A DNA stretch of 44,662 bases from Phycisphaerae bacterium (GCA_030745875.1 JASLNT010000012.1:1-44662), one strand, 5' to 3'. Positions 7,444 to 18,992 are shown, numbered from the stretch's first letter. Translations and numbers: made by a program. The notes: a model not told the origin generated them from the sequence alone.

Positions 7444-10239
7444 GTGAGACATGTGCTTTCTGCTGTGTTGATTTGCGTTCTTTCGCCCGCCGTGGTTGCG
7501 GCTGGTCCCACCATTCATCCGGACAAACCGAACGTCGTAAGCTTCCCCGCCGTCGAAACGAAATTCGTGCGCTTCGCGATCCGCGCCACGTCCGGGTCGC
7601 AGGCGTGTATCGATGAATTAGAGATCTACGGGACCGACGGTAAGCGCAATGTCGCCCTGGCGAGCAGTGGTGCGAAGGCCTCGGCGTCGTCGTGTCTGGG
7701 CGGATACGCAATCCACAAGATTCCGCATCTCAATGACGGTTTGTACGGTAACGATCACAGTTGGATCGCCGCAAGCTCCCGCACCGAATGGGCCCAGATC
7801 GAACTGCCCCGTGCGGTTAAGATTTCGAAAGTGATATTCTCCCGCGACCGCAAAGGGCGATACCGCGACCGCGTTCCGCTTCATTTCGACGTGCTGGTTT
7901 CGGTCGACGGTAAGAAGTGGAAAACGGTCCGCACGGTAAAAGCAGCCAATGCTCGCCCCGTGCGACGTCCGCGGGGCGGTTCGCTTCAGTCGGTCGGCCC
8001 GCTGGATACGTCCGATGCTGCGGTTTCCGGGGCTCTCGGTCGCGGCGACCTGACTGGTTATGCGTTCTTGTGCGAGGCCCGGACAATGGCGAAGGTCGAT
8101 CGGACCGATCCGTCGGCCCGTACGTTGAAGCAGCTTGCCGAGATGATCGATCGCTTCGGCCGCAAAGGGATGGATGTTTCCGCCGAGCGCATCGCGCTGG
8201 CCGGTTTGAGTCGGCGGTATAAGGCGATCTCGGGCGATGACGCCGCCAGGGCGTTCTTCATCGAGGCGAGACACGCCAAGCGCCGATTAATGCTGCGTGA
8301 TCCGGATCTTCGTCCGCTGGGCAGGATCCTGTTGACCAAGCGTCATCCGTATCTGCCCTCCCACAACTACAGCGTGATCCTGGATGCGAAGTTCCGCGGC
8401 GGGGGGGGAGTGTGCGTGCTGAATATTCCGCGAGGCGACGGGCGCCTGGAGCCCGCCAAGGCGAAGCTGACGGTTCTGTTCGATGCGCAAAACGGAATGG
8501 CTCGCGACGCCAAACCCGGCTTCGACGCATCGAAGATCTATTTCGCCTGGCGTCCTTCCGTTAAGGACTACTGGAGCATTTACGAGATATCGGCTTCCGG
8601 CGGGTCGGCGCGCAGACTTACCGATGGTCCGTTCTACGATTATTATCCCTGCCCGCTGCCGGGCGGCGGGTTGGCGTTCACGTCGACGCGCTGCAAGGCG
8701 CGTTTTCTGTGTTGGCGGCCTCAGGCGTTTGTGCTGTTCCGCATGGACGCCGACGGTTACAACATCCGCCCTCTGTCGCACGCGAACATCAGCGAGTGGA
8801 CCCCGTCTGTGATGCGCGACGGGCGGATCATCTGGATGCGGTCGGAGTACCTCGACAAGGGCGCCAACTTCGGACACACGCTCTGGGCGATTCGCCCCGA
8901 CGGGACGCATCCTGAGTTGATCTTCGGGAACAACACGCCCAACTGCTACGCTAACGGGCGCCAGGTTCCCGGAACGTCGGAGCTGTCCTGCACGCTGGTG
9001 AGTCACGGAGGCGATTTGAACGGTCCGGTGGCGTTGATCGACCCTACGAAAGGGCGGTCCAATCCCGCGGCCGTCCGATCGATCACGCCCGACACGCCGG
9101 CGCAGTACCACATGAGCTGGATCAGGAAGGAGTGCTTCCGCGACCCTGTTCCCGTATCGCGCGATTACTTCCTCTGCAGCCACGCGCCCGACGATCGATT
9201 CGGACTGTACGTGATCGACCGCTACGGGAATCGCGAGTTGCTCTATATGGACCCGTCGATAGGTTCGATGTGTCCGGAACTGCTGGCGCCGACGCGCCCG
9301 CCGACAACGCTCAGCAGCCCTGAGTATATGGCGAGGCGTTCGTCGACCGGTCAGTTCGTTGTCGCCGACGTGCACAAAGGGCTCGGATCGAAAGTAAAAC
9401 CGGGGACCATTAAGTACATCCGCGTTTGTCAGGAAGTGCGGTCCGATCTCGTCCGCCTGCCGGACGGAGCCTACAAGAGCGATCACCCGCCGTTCCAGGA
9501 CTACTACGCAACGCCCGTGCACAAAGTAAGCGGACCGGCCGGCTGGCCGACGTACGTCGCAAAGGCCTCGCTCGGTCTGGCGAAAGTTGCTGACGACGGG
9601 TCGGCGAATTTCCTCGCTCCGGCGGGCAAGGTGCTCTACTTCCAGGCTCTCGATGCGAACCTGAACGAAGTCCAGCGGATGCGAAGCGTAGTCCAACTCC
9701 AGCCCGGAGAGAAACGCGGGTGTATCGGATGTCACGAGGACCGCGCCGTAGCTCCGGGCGGTTCGAAGCGACCGGCTGCGATGTTGCGCGAGCCCGAATC
9801 GCTGGACGCCCCGCCCTGGGGGACCGGAGCGATCTCCTACCAGCGCGTGGTCCAGCCCGTGCTCGACGCCAAGTGTGTGCGTTGTCACAACGAAAAGCAC
9901 AAGCGCAAGATCAACCTGACCGGCGCGCTCGACGCCCACAGGGTTCCGACCTCGTATCGCACGCTTGTCTCCCGCGGTTTGGTTCACTATTTCAACATGC
10001 AGTATGGTCAGATGCACCGCAAGGCCGACCCGCTTACGTTCGGTTCGGTGAAGAGCAAACTGATAAAGACCCTCGAATCCGGGCACCCGTCTCGGCCCGC
10101 ATCGCCGAAGGACCGGGTCAAGCTGACGCGATCTGAGATGCGCAGAATCAAATGCTGGATCGACCTTAACTGCCCCCTCTGGGGCGACTACACCTACCGC
10201 CTGAAGCGTCCGACAAAGCTTGCGCAAAAATCGAAGTAG
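7444..10239 (+). CDS. secreted discoidin/beta-propeller protein with two c-type haem motifs (hydrazine synthase alpha-like)
   Basis: This is a 931-residue protein. GTG start with GAGGTG 5 bases upstream, then a signal peptide (MRHVLSAVLICVLSPAVVAA). Residues about 31-165 look like an F5/8-type C (discoidin) domain: CIDELEIYGTDGKRN, HLNDGLYGNDHSWIA, WAQIELP, VLVSVDGKKW. Residues about 290-600 are WD40/TolB-like propeller blades (IYFAWRPSVKDYWSIYEI, GGLAFTSTRC, FRMDADGYNIRPLS). Two CxxCH haem-attachment sites follow: C760-IGC-H764 and C811-VRC-H815. This order resembles the planctomycete proteins annotated with the hydrazine synthase alpha middle domain, and is not evidence of anammox. A periplasmic redox or carbohydrate-binding role is possible; the substrate is unknown. 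The stop is immediately followed by copy A of the dispersed element. Confidence 0.82.
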   Translation: MRHVLSAVLICVLSPAVVAAGPTIHPDKPNVVSFPAVETKFVRFAIRATSGSQACIDELEIYGTDGKRNVALASSGAKASASSCLGGYAIHKIPHLNDGLYGNDHSWIAASSRTEWAQIELPRAVKISKVIFSRDRKGRYRDRVPLHFDVLVSVDGKKWKTVRTVKAANARPVRRPRGGSLQSVGPLDTSDAAVSGALGRGDLTGYAFLCEARTMAKVDRTDPSARTLKQLAEMIDRFGRKGMDVSAERIALAGLSRRYKAISGDDAARAFFIEARHAKRRLMLRDPDLRPLGRILLTKRHPYLPSHNYSVILDAKFRGGGGVCVLNIPRGDGRLEPAKAKLTVLFDAQNGMARDAKPGFDASKIYFAWRPSVKDYWSIYEISASGGSARRLTDGPFYDYYPCPLPGGGLAFTSTRCKARFLCWRPQAFVLFRMDADGYNIRPLSHANISEWTPSVMRDGRIIWMRSEYLDKGANFGHTLWAIRPDGTHPELIFGNNTPNCYANGRQVPGTSELSCTLVSHGGDLNGPVALIDPTKGRSNPAAVRSITPDTPAQYHMSWIRKECFRDPVPVSRDYFLCSHAPDDRFGLYVIDRYGNRELLYMDPSIGSMCPELLAPTRPPTTLSSPEYMARRSSTGQFVVADVHKGLGSKVKPGTIKYIRVCQEVRSDLVRLPDGAYKSDHPPFQDYYATPVHKVSGPAGWPTYVAKASLGLAKVADDGSANFLAPAGKVLYFQALDANLNEVQRMRSVVQLQPGEKRGCIGCHEDRAVAPGGSKRPAAMLREPESLDAPPWGTGAISYQRVVQPVLDAKCVRCHNEKHKRKINLTGALDAHRVPTSYRTLVSRGLVHYFNMQYGQMHRKADPLTFGSVKSKLIKTLESGHPSRPASPKDRVKLTRSEMRRIKCWIDLNCPLWGDYTYRLKRPTKLAQKSK

Positions 10240-10288
10240 GGGCGAAACTTGCCCCCCCGGCGTGCGGGGTTGTAAAACTTGATTGTGC
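10235..10288 (+). repeat. dispersed intergenic element, copy A
   Basis: The copy starts at the end of the upstream gene and continues past its stop. GGGGC-gaaactt-GCCCC and CCCCG-gcgtg-CGGGG are two hairpins that share the central C-run. TTGTAAAAC (10270-10278) and TTGATTGTG follow. The same order is found in copies at 11269 and 16788, and the core recurs at 14986. It may be a terminator/promoter combination; its function is not known. Confidence 0.7.
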
Positions 10289-10370
10289 AGGCTCGACTTT
10301 ATGGGTAGTATCCGTACCTGCACATAGAATATGAATGCCTGTCACAGAAGCATTAAAATGATCCGTTATC

Positions 10371-10399
10371 TTGACAATAGGCTTCCTGTTACCGATAAT
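10371..10399 (+). promoter_or_regulatory. strong sigma-70 promoter for the NYN gene
   Basis: A perfect TTGACA (10371-10376) stands 17 bases from GATAAT (10394-10399), in an AT-rich patch. Transcription would begin near 10406, about 100 bases before GTG 10506. Confidence 0.6.
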
Positions 10400-10432
10400 A
10401 TAAATAGACATAATCTGCTACTAAGTATCTAC

Positions 10433-10473
10433 ACCCCGTCTGATCAGCCGCAAGGCCTCGGGCGGGGTTCTGT
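10433..10473 (+). promoter_or_regulatory. leader hairpin (attenuator-like) before the NYN gene
   Basis: ACCCCG (10433-10438) pairs with CGGGGT (10463-10468), and the right arm is followed by TCTGTTTT. A smaller GCC-gcaa-GGC can form inside the loop. It lies between the predicted start site and the gene's GTG, so it could terminate early transcripts or belong to a structured 5' UTR. Confidence 0.4.
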
Positions 10474-10505
10474 TTTGGGGCTTGTGAAGCCCGGGGGAGG
10501 CCGGC

Positions 10506-11138
10506 GTGCCCGTTGAACCCGTCGAAAAAAGAGCGATAGCCTTCTTTGATGCTCAGAATCTCTTCTACGCAGCCAAGTATGCTTTTGGGTACAAGTGGCC
10601 CAACTACGATCCGCGAGCCCTGGCGTCAGCGGTTTGCGCAAATAAAGGTTGGGACTTGAAGGATATCTACTTCTACACCGGGGTTCCCAGTGCTCAGGCC
10701 AGTGCATTCTGGAATCATTTTTGGACAGCCAAACTCGCCGTTATGGGCACTCGCGGAATAAAGGCTTTCTCGCGAGGTCTGAAGTACCGCAACCAAACCG
10801 TGCTGTTGGGCGATGGATCGACAACAACCGTGCTCGTGGGGCAGGAGAAAGGAATTGATGTTCGATTGGCGCTGGATGTAGTGCGTCTGGCCAGGGGAAA
10901 CGAGTATGACGTGGGCCTGATTTTCAGCCAGGATCAGGATCTGTCCGAAGTAGCTGATGAAGTCAGGTCGATATCTGTCGATCAAGACCGGTGGATCAAG
11001 ATTGCCTGTGCCTATCCTGTAAGCCCGACATACAAGAACAGCCGCGGAATAAACGGAACCGATTGGATCGGAGTGAAACGCGTACTGTACGATGCTTGTA
11101 TCGATCCCAAGGATTACCGCCCCAAACCGAAAACATAA
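10506..11138 (+). CDS. NYN-domain protein (LabA/DUF88 family, PIN-like)
   Basis: This 210-residue protein matches the NYN family of PIN-like metal-dependent nucleases. Acidic and polar residues sit in the expected places: D15 and N18 in IAFFDAQNLFY, K115-GID118 with D124 in the central helix, and SQDQD (D143, D145) before LSEVADEV. PIN/NYN domains usually cut RNA using a cluster of acidic residues that bind Mg2+ or Mn2+. The substrate here is unknown. The GTG start is fixed by GGGGGAGG about 6 bases upstream, and a clear promoter lies at 10371-10399. It stands alone, with no antitoxin-like partner beside it, so a toxin-antitoxin role is not supported. Confidence 0.87.
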   Translation: MPVEPVEKRAIAFFDAQNLFYAAKYAFGYKWPNYDPRALASAVCANKGWDLKDIYFYTGVPSAQASAFWNHFWTAKLAVMGTRGIKAFSRGLKYRNQTVLLGDGSTTTVLVGQEKGIDVRLALDVVRLARGNEYDVGLIFSQDQDLSEVADEVRSISVDQDRWIKIACAYPVSPTYKNSRGINGTDWIGVKRVLYDACIDPKDYRPKPKT

Positions 11139-11238
11139 CCCGCATTCGTCGAATTCGATCTCCGCGTTAATATGGAACGTGTTGACTTCGCGACGAATCC
11201 CGATAGGGTCATTAAGAAGGCCCGCGGCGACTGTGGGC

Positions 11239-11337
11239 GACATGCCTCTTCGGAAACTGGCGAGGGCTTCGAAGTAGGGGCGAAACTTGCCCCTCGGCGC
11301 GCGGGGTTGTAGAACTTGATTGTGTTCGATGGACCGT
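11239..11337 (+). repeat. dispersed element copy B with a relic gene 3' end
   Basis: Bases 11239-11277 read, in one frame, RKLARASK-stop. This resembles the last residues of the gene ending at 10239 (TKLAQKSK-stop). Directly after the TAG come GGGGC-gaaactt-GCCCC, the CGGGG hairpin half, TTGTAGAAC (11307-11315) and TTGATTGTGTTCGATGGACC. No gene follows in this direction, because carB lies on the other strand. The copy therefore looks like an orphan left by duplication that also dragged a gene tail. Confidence 0.55.
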
Positions 11338-11345
11338 CTTTAAAC

Positions 11346-11382
11346 GGAAAGAGCCCGCAGCTTGCAGGCCGCGGACTCTTCC
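11346..11382. terminator. hairpin terminator downstream of carB
   Basis: GGAAAGAGCCCGC pairs with GCGGACTCTTCC round a short loop, with two small mismatches. On the minus strand the stem is followed by CTTTCCGTTTAAAG, which is moderately U-rich. It lies 28 bases beyond the carB stop and is symmetrical enough to act in both directions. Confidence 0.6.
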
Positions 11383-11409
11383 ATACGTCTTATAACCGTA
11401 GCTGATCCT

Positions 11410-14613
<3,204 letters not shown>

Positions 14614-14649
14614 AAGAAGATGCTCCTTTCCCTGGGAGTTAACGATAGG

Positions 14650-14694
14650 GCGGTTGGCGACACGGAGCAGATGTGTTTTTCCGTGTCTTGCCGC
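14650..14694 (-). promoter_or_regulatory. hairpin in the carB leader
   Basis: GACACGGA (14659-14666) and TCCGTGTC (14680-14687) form a perfect 8-bp stem. Outer GCGG (14650-14653) and CCGC (14691-14694) can extend it across unpaired bases. It lies about 37-80 bases upstream of the carB ATG. No U-run follows on the minus strand, so it is not a plain terminator, and no PyrR binding-loop sequence was recognised. Confidence 0.35.
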
Positions 14695-14985
14695 CCGCGA
14701 CCCGAATTCACCGATGGTACCGGCGATGACGCGGTGACACAAGCCTTCATATCGGAGATAAGATCGATTCCCATCGATTGTTCAATCTCGTCGATCGGGT
14801 TACTCGCTTTCATCCGTCCGATTCCCCGTGCCGTTGAGGCAAATGGCGCGGGCAAGGTGGCGCACAGCGATAATCGCTGGAATACTGGATAAGGCCGCCG
14901 CCTTCCTTGTTTCGTCGATTACCGACGGCGATCTGACCCCGGGACACCGCACTGCGGGATTGTTCTAGCGAAGCGGCGCGGGTGT
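14695..14985. other. carB upstream region, no clear gene
   Basis: This divergent region should hold the carB promoter. Repeated ATCGAT words occur (14764-14800). A minus-strand frame from 14813 (MKASNPIDEIEQSMGID) reads protein-like for about 25 residues but has no good ribosome binding site and runs into carB, so it is not called as a gene. Confidence 0.3.
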
Positions 14986-15080
14986 TTGTACAACTTGACT
15001 ATGTTCGATGGACCGTTGTGAACACGCCGCGTGTGGGAGATGCGAATGTCCGGATGCAGGATTAGTGTGCTGCTGGCGAT
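14986..15080 (+). repeat. dispersed element copy C: promoter/leader/signal-peptide cassette of the ankyrin gene
   Basis: This 95-base segment matches 16808-16902 at all but about 10 positions by my count. It opens with the perfect palindrome TTGTACAA plus C, then TTGACT (14995-15000, possible -35). TTCGATGGACCGTTGTGAA follows, then the ribosome binding site GGGAG (15035-15039), and finally the first codons of the gene. Upstream it lacks the two GC hairpins seen in copies A and B. Confidence 0.75.
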
Positions 15081-16785
15081 CGTTGCGATGTGTGCGTGCA
15101 GCGGATGCGGTCTTCCGGCGTCAATGGCTGAATGGCGGGAGTACCGAGCGGTGGAGGCGCTCATCGCCCGAGGGGCGGATCTGGACGCGCCGGACGATGA
15201 CATTGACGGTGGTCTGCGGTTGCATCGCGCCGCGTCGGACGGACACGCCGCCGTCGTTCAACTGCTGATCGAGAACCAGGCCAACGTCGACGCCCGGGAT
15301 GGATACGGGTACACGGCGTTGCACCGTGCGGCGATGGCGGGCAATAACCGCATCGCAGAAATGCTCCTGGACGCCGGGGCTTACACCCAGCCGCATATCC
15401 GCACCACCAAGGCTCATACCGAACCACCGCATCGAATGAAAATAACACCGCTTCATCTGGCTGCGTGGAACGGAAACCTGAAGACCGCCCGCTTGCTTTT
15501 GTCACGCGGCGCCAAGGCGGACGCTACGGCGCGCCACAACGTAACACCGCTGCATTTTGCCGCCGGCGGCGGGAATCTTGAGATGGTTGAACTGTTGATT
15601 GCCCACGGCGCCGACCCGCTGGCGAAGACCCCAAACAACACATCTGCGATGCACTTTGCGGCCTCTGCTGGTACGCTTGTTGTTGATTATCGCTGCGAAG
15701 TTGCTGATCCGCCATTTGTATTGGGTGGAGGTGCTCCGGATGTCGTGATGTTGACGGCTCATTGCGGCGACGAGCATGGTGAAATTGTCAAGCTGCTGCT
15801 CGCCAAGGGTGCGAAGGTCGATCAGGCCGGAGCATTTGGCTACACCCCTCTGCACTTCGCGGCTGGAAGTTTCTGTGTTTCGGCTACCGACGCACTTATC
15901 AAGGCCGGAGCGGAAGTGACCGCGGAAGTGCCTTATGTGAAGGGTGTAATTCCAGGTTGGCCCAAACGCACAAATGCCCTGCATCTTGCCGCTTGTCACT
16001 TGGGGGGCTTCGATGCTTCTCGCGCCAGGCAAACAGTTGACGCCCTGATTCGAGCAGGCGCCCCGGTTAACGCCGCCGACGGACAAGGGGCCACTGCTCT
16101 GCACAATGCATCCTACGGCGCCCGGTCTGACGCCATCAAATTATTGCTCGCAGCTGGCGCCAATGTCAACGCACGATCAACTCTCTTCGAGAGTCGCGAT
16201 GTCGGCCTGCCCGAAAGACTGCGAAGTAGCATTGATCCGCCCGGTCTGTCGAACAAACCCCGCGAGCGTAAGATGACACCGCTCCTGGCTGCAATGCTGT
16301 ACTCATCTCGTTGGCATGCGAGCGAGGGAGATTTCGTCGGGGGCCATCAGCGGTTGAGTGATTCGGTCAGAATCCTGCTGAAGAACGGCGCTGATGTCAA
16401 AGCCGCCTTGTCGAATGGTGAGACCGCGTTGCACATAGCCTCCGCGCGATACAACGGGGCGGCTCTGGTCAAAATGCTGATCGACGCCGGGGCCGACGTC
16501 AATGCAAAGACGAACGGCGGCGTTACGCCGCTTCACTATGCCGTCATGGCCAATGTGATGACATGGGTATCCGATTCAAGTAGAAGCTCATCGGCACAGA
16601 CTGAGTCGCTGAGGATGTTGCTCGCCAACGGCGCCGATCCAAACGCGAAGACCGTTAAGACGGAGTATTCCTTCCCGGAAACCGCCCTCGACTGGGCGAG
16701 GGAAAAGAAAAGGGCTGAAGCGGTGAAACTGCTCGAACCGGTGACCGGGATGTATAAGATGTTTCCTGCGACCCGCCCGCGCTAA
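15046..16785 (+). CDS. exported ankyrin-repeat protein
   Basis: This is a 579-residue protein. A hydrophobic N-terminus (MSGCRISVLLAIVAMCACSGC) looks like a signal peptide; the cysteines could make it a lipoprotein, though the lipobox is not canonical. About twelve ankyrin units follow (TALHRAAMAGNNRIAEMLL, TPLHLAAWNGNLKTARLLL, TPLHFAAGGGNLEMVELLI and others), interrupted by longer loops. Ankyrin repeats bind other proteins, and bacterial periplasmic examples often protect against proteolysis or oxidative stress; the partner here is unknown. ATG 15046 is preferred because GGGAG lies 6 bases upstream. ATG 15040 and GTG 15031 in the same frame sit on or before that site. The first 35 bases are shared with the next gene although the mature proteins are unrelated. 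Confidence 0.85.
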   Translation: MSGCRISVLLAIVAMCACSGCGLPASMAEWREYRAVEALIARGADLDAPDDDIDGGLRLHRAASDGHAAVVQLLIENQANVDARDGYGYTALHRAAMAGNNRIAEMLLDAGAYTQPHIRTTKAHTEPPHRMKITPLHLAAWNGNLKTARLLLSRGAKADATARHNVTPLHFAAGGGNLEMVELLIAHGADPLAKTPNNTSAMHFAASAGTLVVDYRCEVADPPFVLGGGAPDVVMLTAHCGDEHGEIVKLLLAKGAKVDQAGAFGYTPLHFAAGSFCVSATDALIKAGAEVTAEVPYVKGVIPGWPKRTNALHLAACHLGGFDASRARQTVDALIRAGAPVNAADGQGATALHNASYGARSDAIKLLLAAGANVNARSTLFESRDVGLPERLRSSIDPPGLSNKPRERKMTPLLAAMLYSSRWHASEGDFVGGHQRLSDSVRILLKNGADVKAALSNGETALHIASARYNGAALVKMLIDAGADVNAKTNGGVTPLHYAVMANVMTWVSDSSRSSSAQTESLRMLLANGADPNAKTVKTEYSFPETALDWAREKKRAEAVKLLEPVTGMYKMFPATRPR

Positions 16786-16787
16786 GC

Positions 16788-16902
16788 TTGCCCTCCGGCG
16801 TGCGGGGTTGTACAACTTGATTGTGTTCGACGGACCGTTGTGAATGTGACGCGTATGGGAGATGCGAATGTCAGGATGCAGGATTAGTGTGCCGCTGGCG
16901 AT
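16788..16902 (+). repeat. dispersed element copy D: cassette of the S46 peptidase gene
   Basis: Starting two bases after the ankyrin gene's stop codon, it has CTTGCCCTCCGGCGTGCGGGG (hairpin region as in copy A), TTGTACAAC (16808-16816), TTGATTGTG, TTCGACGGACCGTTGTGAA, GGGAG (16857-16861) and the first codons of the peptidase. From 16808 on it is about 90% identical to copy C. Confidence 0.78.
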
Positions 16903-18955
16903 GCTGGCGGCGGTGGCGATGATCAACTGCTCTTTGCGGGCCGACGAGGGCATGTGGCCGTTCAACAATGTCCCGGCCAGGGCGATCAAGGCCAGGCACG
17001 GTTTTGAGCCTACGCAGAAGTGGCTGGAGCACTTGCAGCTGTCGGCGGTGCGGTTCGGCGGGGCGTCGGCGTCGTTCGCCTCAAGCGAGGGTTTGGTGTT
17101 CACCAACCACCACGTCGGGCGCGGGGCTATTCAGAAGCTCAGCTCGGCCGATCGCGACCTGCTCAAGACCGGATTTTACGCTGCTACTCGCGCCCAGGAA
17201 TTGCGCTGCCACGACCTGGAGCTAAACGTTCTGGTCAGCATGGAGGACGTCACCGCTCGGATCAAAGGCGCGGTCCGGGCGGACATGTCGCCGGCCGACG
17301 CGTTTGAGGCACGGCGTTCGGCCATGAGCACTGTGGAAAAGGAATCGCACGATCGCACCGGCCTGCGGAGCGACGTGGTGACGCTCTACAAAGGGGCTCT
17401 GTATCACCTGTACCGCTACAAGAAGTACACCGACGTTCGCCTGGTGTTCGCACCCGAGCACGACATTGCGTTCTTCGGCGGGGACTGCGACAACTTCGAC
17501 TATCCCCGCTACTGCCTGGACGCAGCGTTCTTCCGCGTGTACGAAAAGGGCAAGCCGCTGCGAACGGACCACTACCTCCGTTGGAGCCGCGCCGGATGCG
17601 CCGCCGGCGAGCTGGTGTTCGTCGCCGGGCACCCCGGGCGGACCAACCGCCTCCTGACGGCCGCCCACCTGGAGTTCTTCCGCGACCGGACCACTCCCGA
17701 CAGCCTGAACCGCCTGCGCCGCAGGGAGGTAATGCTGCGGACTTTCGCAGAACGCTCCAAGGAGAACGCCCGACGGGCCGCCGGGAACATCTTCGGTGTT
17801 CAGAACGGGCGCAAGGCCCTGCTGGGTCGGCTGGCCGCCCTACAGGGACCCCGCCTGCTTGCACAAAAACGCAAGGGAGAGAAGGCCCTGCGGACCGCTG
17901 TCGCCAAAGACCCCAAGCTGCGCAAAGACTGCGGGGCGGCCTGGGAGGATGTCGCCCGGGCCGTCAAGACCTGGGGCGGTCTCTACAACAAGCTGACCCT
18001 GCTGGATCGCGGGTCGGGTTTCAGTTGCAGGCAGTTCAGCATCGCCCGCACTCTGGTCCGCCTTGCCGACGAGACGCCCAAGCCCAACGCCCGCCGCCTG
18101 CGGGAGTATCGCGAGTCTAATCTCGACTCGCTCAAGCACCGCCTGTTTTCCAAGGCTCCGATCTACAAGGACCTGGAGACGGTGAAGCTGGCTGACTCGC
18201 TGAGCCTGCTGGTCGAGCGCCTGGGGGCCGACAGCGAGTTGGTGGTCCGCGTGCTGGCCGGTAAGTCGCCGCGGGAGCGGGCTGCCGAGCTGGTTGGCGG
18301 TACGAAACTGGAGGACGCCGCCGTGCGCCGCGGTCTGGCGAGCGGCGGGGCAAACGCCATCGCCAAATCCGACGACCCGATGATCGCCCTGGCCCGCATG
18401 GTGGACAAGCCTTCGCGGGCGGTCCGCAAGGCCTACAAGGAGCAGGTCGACGAGCCGCTCGCCCAGGCGTACGCCAGGATCGCCCGGGCCCGGTTCGCCG
18501 TCCACGGTACTGGCGTGTACCCCGACGCCACGGGCACGCTTCGGCTGGCCTTCGGCACGGTCGAGAGCTACAAGGAGCAGGGGGTTGTTATCCCGCATTG
18601 CACCGCGATGGGCGGGGTGTTCGTCCGCTCAGCCGAGCACGAGAACCAGTGGCCGTACCGTTTGGGCAAGCGGTGGTTGGAGCGTCGGGAGAAGCTGGAC
18701 AAAACCGCCGCCTTCAACTTCGTCAGCACGGTCGACATAATCGGGGGCAACTCGGGCAGCCCGGTGGTCAACCGCAAGGGCGAGCTGGTGGGCGTGATTT
18801 TCGACAGCAACCTGCACGGTCTGGGCTGGTCGTACCAGTTCGACTCGAGTCAGGGACGCTCCGTCTCCGTCCACGTCCAGGCCGTCCTGGAGGCGCTGAA
18901 AACAGTGTACAACGCCAAGGCGCTGGTGGATGAACTGTCGGGCGGCGGGAAGTAG
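16868..18955 (+). CDS. S46 family dipeptidyl-peptidase (DPP7/DPP11-like serine peptidase)
   Basis: This 695-residue secreted peptidase removes dipeptides from the N-terminus of peptides in the periplasm. The signal peptide runs MSGCRISVPLAMLAAVAMINCSLRA, then DEGMWPFNNVP, the usual S46 opening. The catalytic residues fit the chymotrypsin-fold triad: His in FTNHHVGRG (about 78-86), Asp in FFGGDCDNFDYP (about 202-213) and Ser631 in GGNSGSPV. AGHPGRTNR is also conserved in the family. In VIFDSNLHG the residue between FD and N is serine. DPP11 enzymes have arginine there and prefer acidic P1 residues, so this copy is more likely DPP7-like, which is inference. The start at 16868 rests on GGGAG 6 bases upstream. 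It shares its promoter and signal start with the ankyrin gene. Confidence 0.92.
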   Translation: MSGCRISVPLAMLAAVAMINCSLRADEGMWPFNNVPARAIKARHGFEPTQKWLEHLQLSAVRFGGASASFASSEGLVFTNHHVGRGAIQKLSSADRDLLKTGFYAATRAQELRCHDLELNVLVSMEDVTARIKGAVRADMSPADAFEARRSAMSTVEKESHDRTGLRSDVVTLYKGALYHLYRYKKYTDVRLVFAPEHDIAFFGGDCDNFDYPRYCLDAAFFRVYEKGKPLRTDHYLRWSRAGCAAGELVFVAGHPGRTNRLLTAAHLEFFRDRTTPDSLNRLRRREVMLRTFAERSKENARRAAGNIFGVQNGRKALLGRLAALQGPRLLAQKRKGEKALRTAVAKDPKLRKDCGAAWEDVARAVKTWGGLYNKLTLLDRGSGFSCRQFSIARTLVRLADETPKPNARRLREYRESNLDSLKHRLFSKAPIYKDLETVKLADSLSLLVERLGADSELVVRVLAGKSPRERAAELVGGTKLEDAAVRRGLASGGANAIAKSDDPMIALARMVDKPSRAVRKAYKEQVDEPLAQAYARIARARFAVHGTGVYPDATGTLRLAFGTVESYKEQGVVIPHCTAMGGVFVRSAEHENQWPYRLGKRWLERREKLDKTAAFNFVSTVDIIGGNSGSPVVNRKGELVGVIFDSNLHGLGWSYQFDSSQGRSVSVHVQAVLEALKTVYNAKALVDELSGGGK

Positions 18956-18992
18956 CCCGCGCAGCTTGCGGCGCCGCCGATTCCCAGGCTCA

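Noticed and set aside
7444..10239. Evidence for anammox metabolism
   Set aside because: The resemblance is to one domain of hydrazine synthase alpha only. No beta or gamma subunit or hydrazine dehydrogenase lies nearby, and such domains occur in many non-anammox planctomycetes.
8287..10323. 678-codon minus-strand open frame
   Set aside because: It is the antisense shadow of the discoidin/propeller gene. It is rich in Arg, has no recognisable domain, and runs opposite a gene with clear motifs and ribosome binding site.
10331..10516. 61-codon plus-strand frame
   Set aside because: It overlaps the promoter, leader hairpin and start of the NYN gene, and the text is not protein-like.
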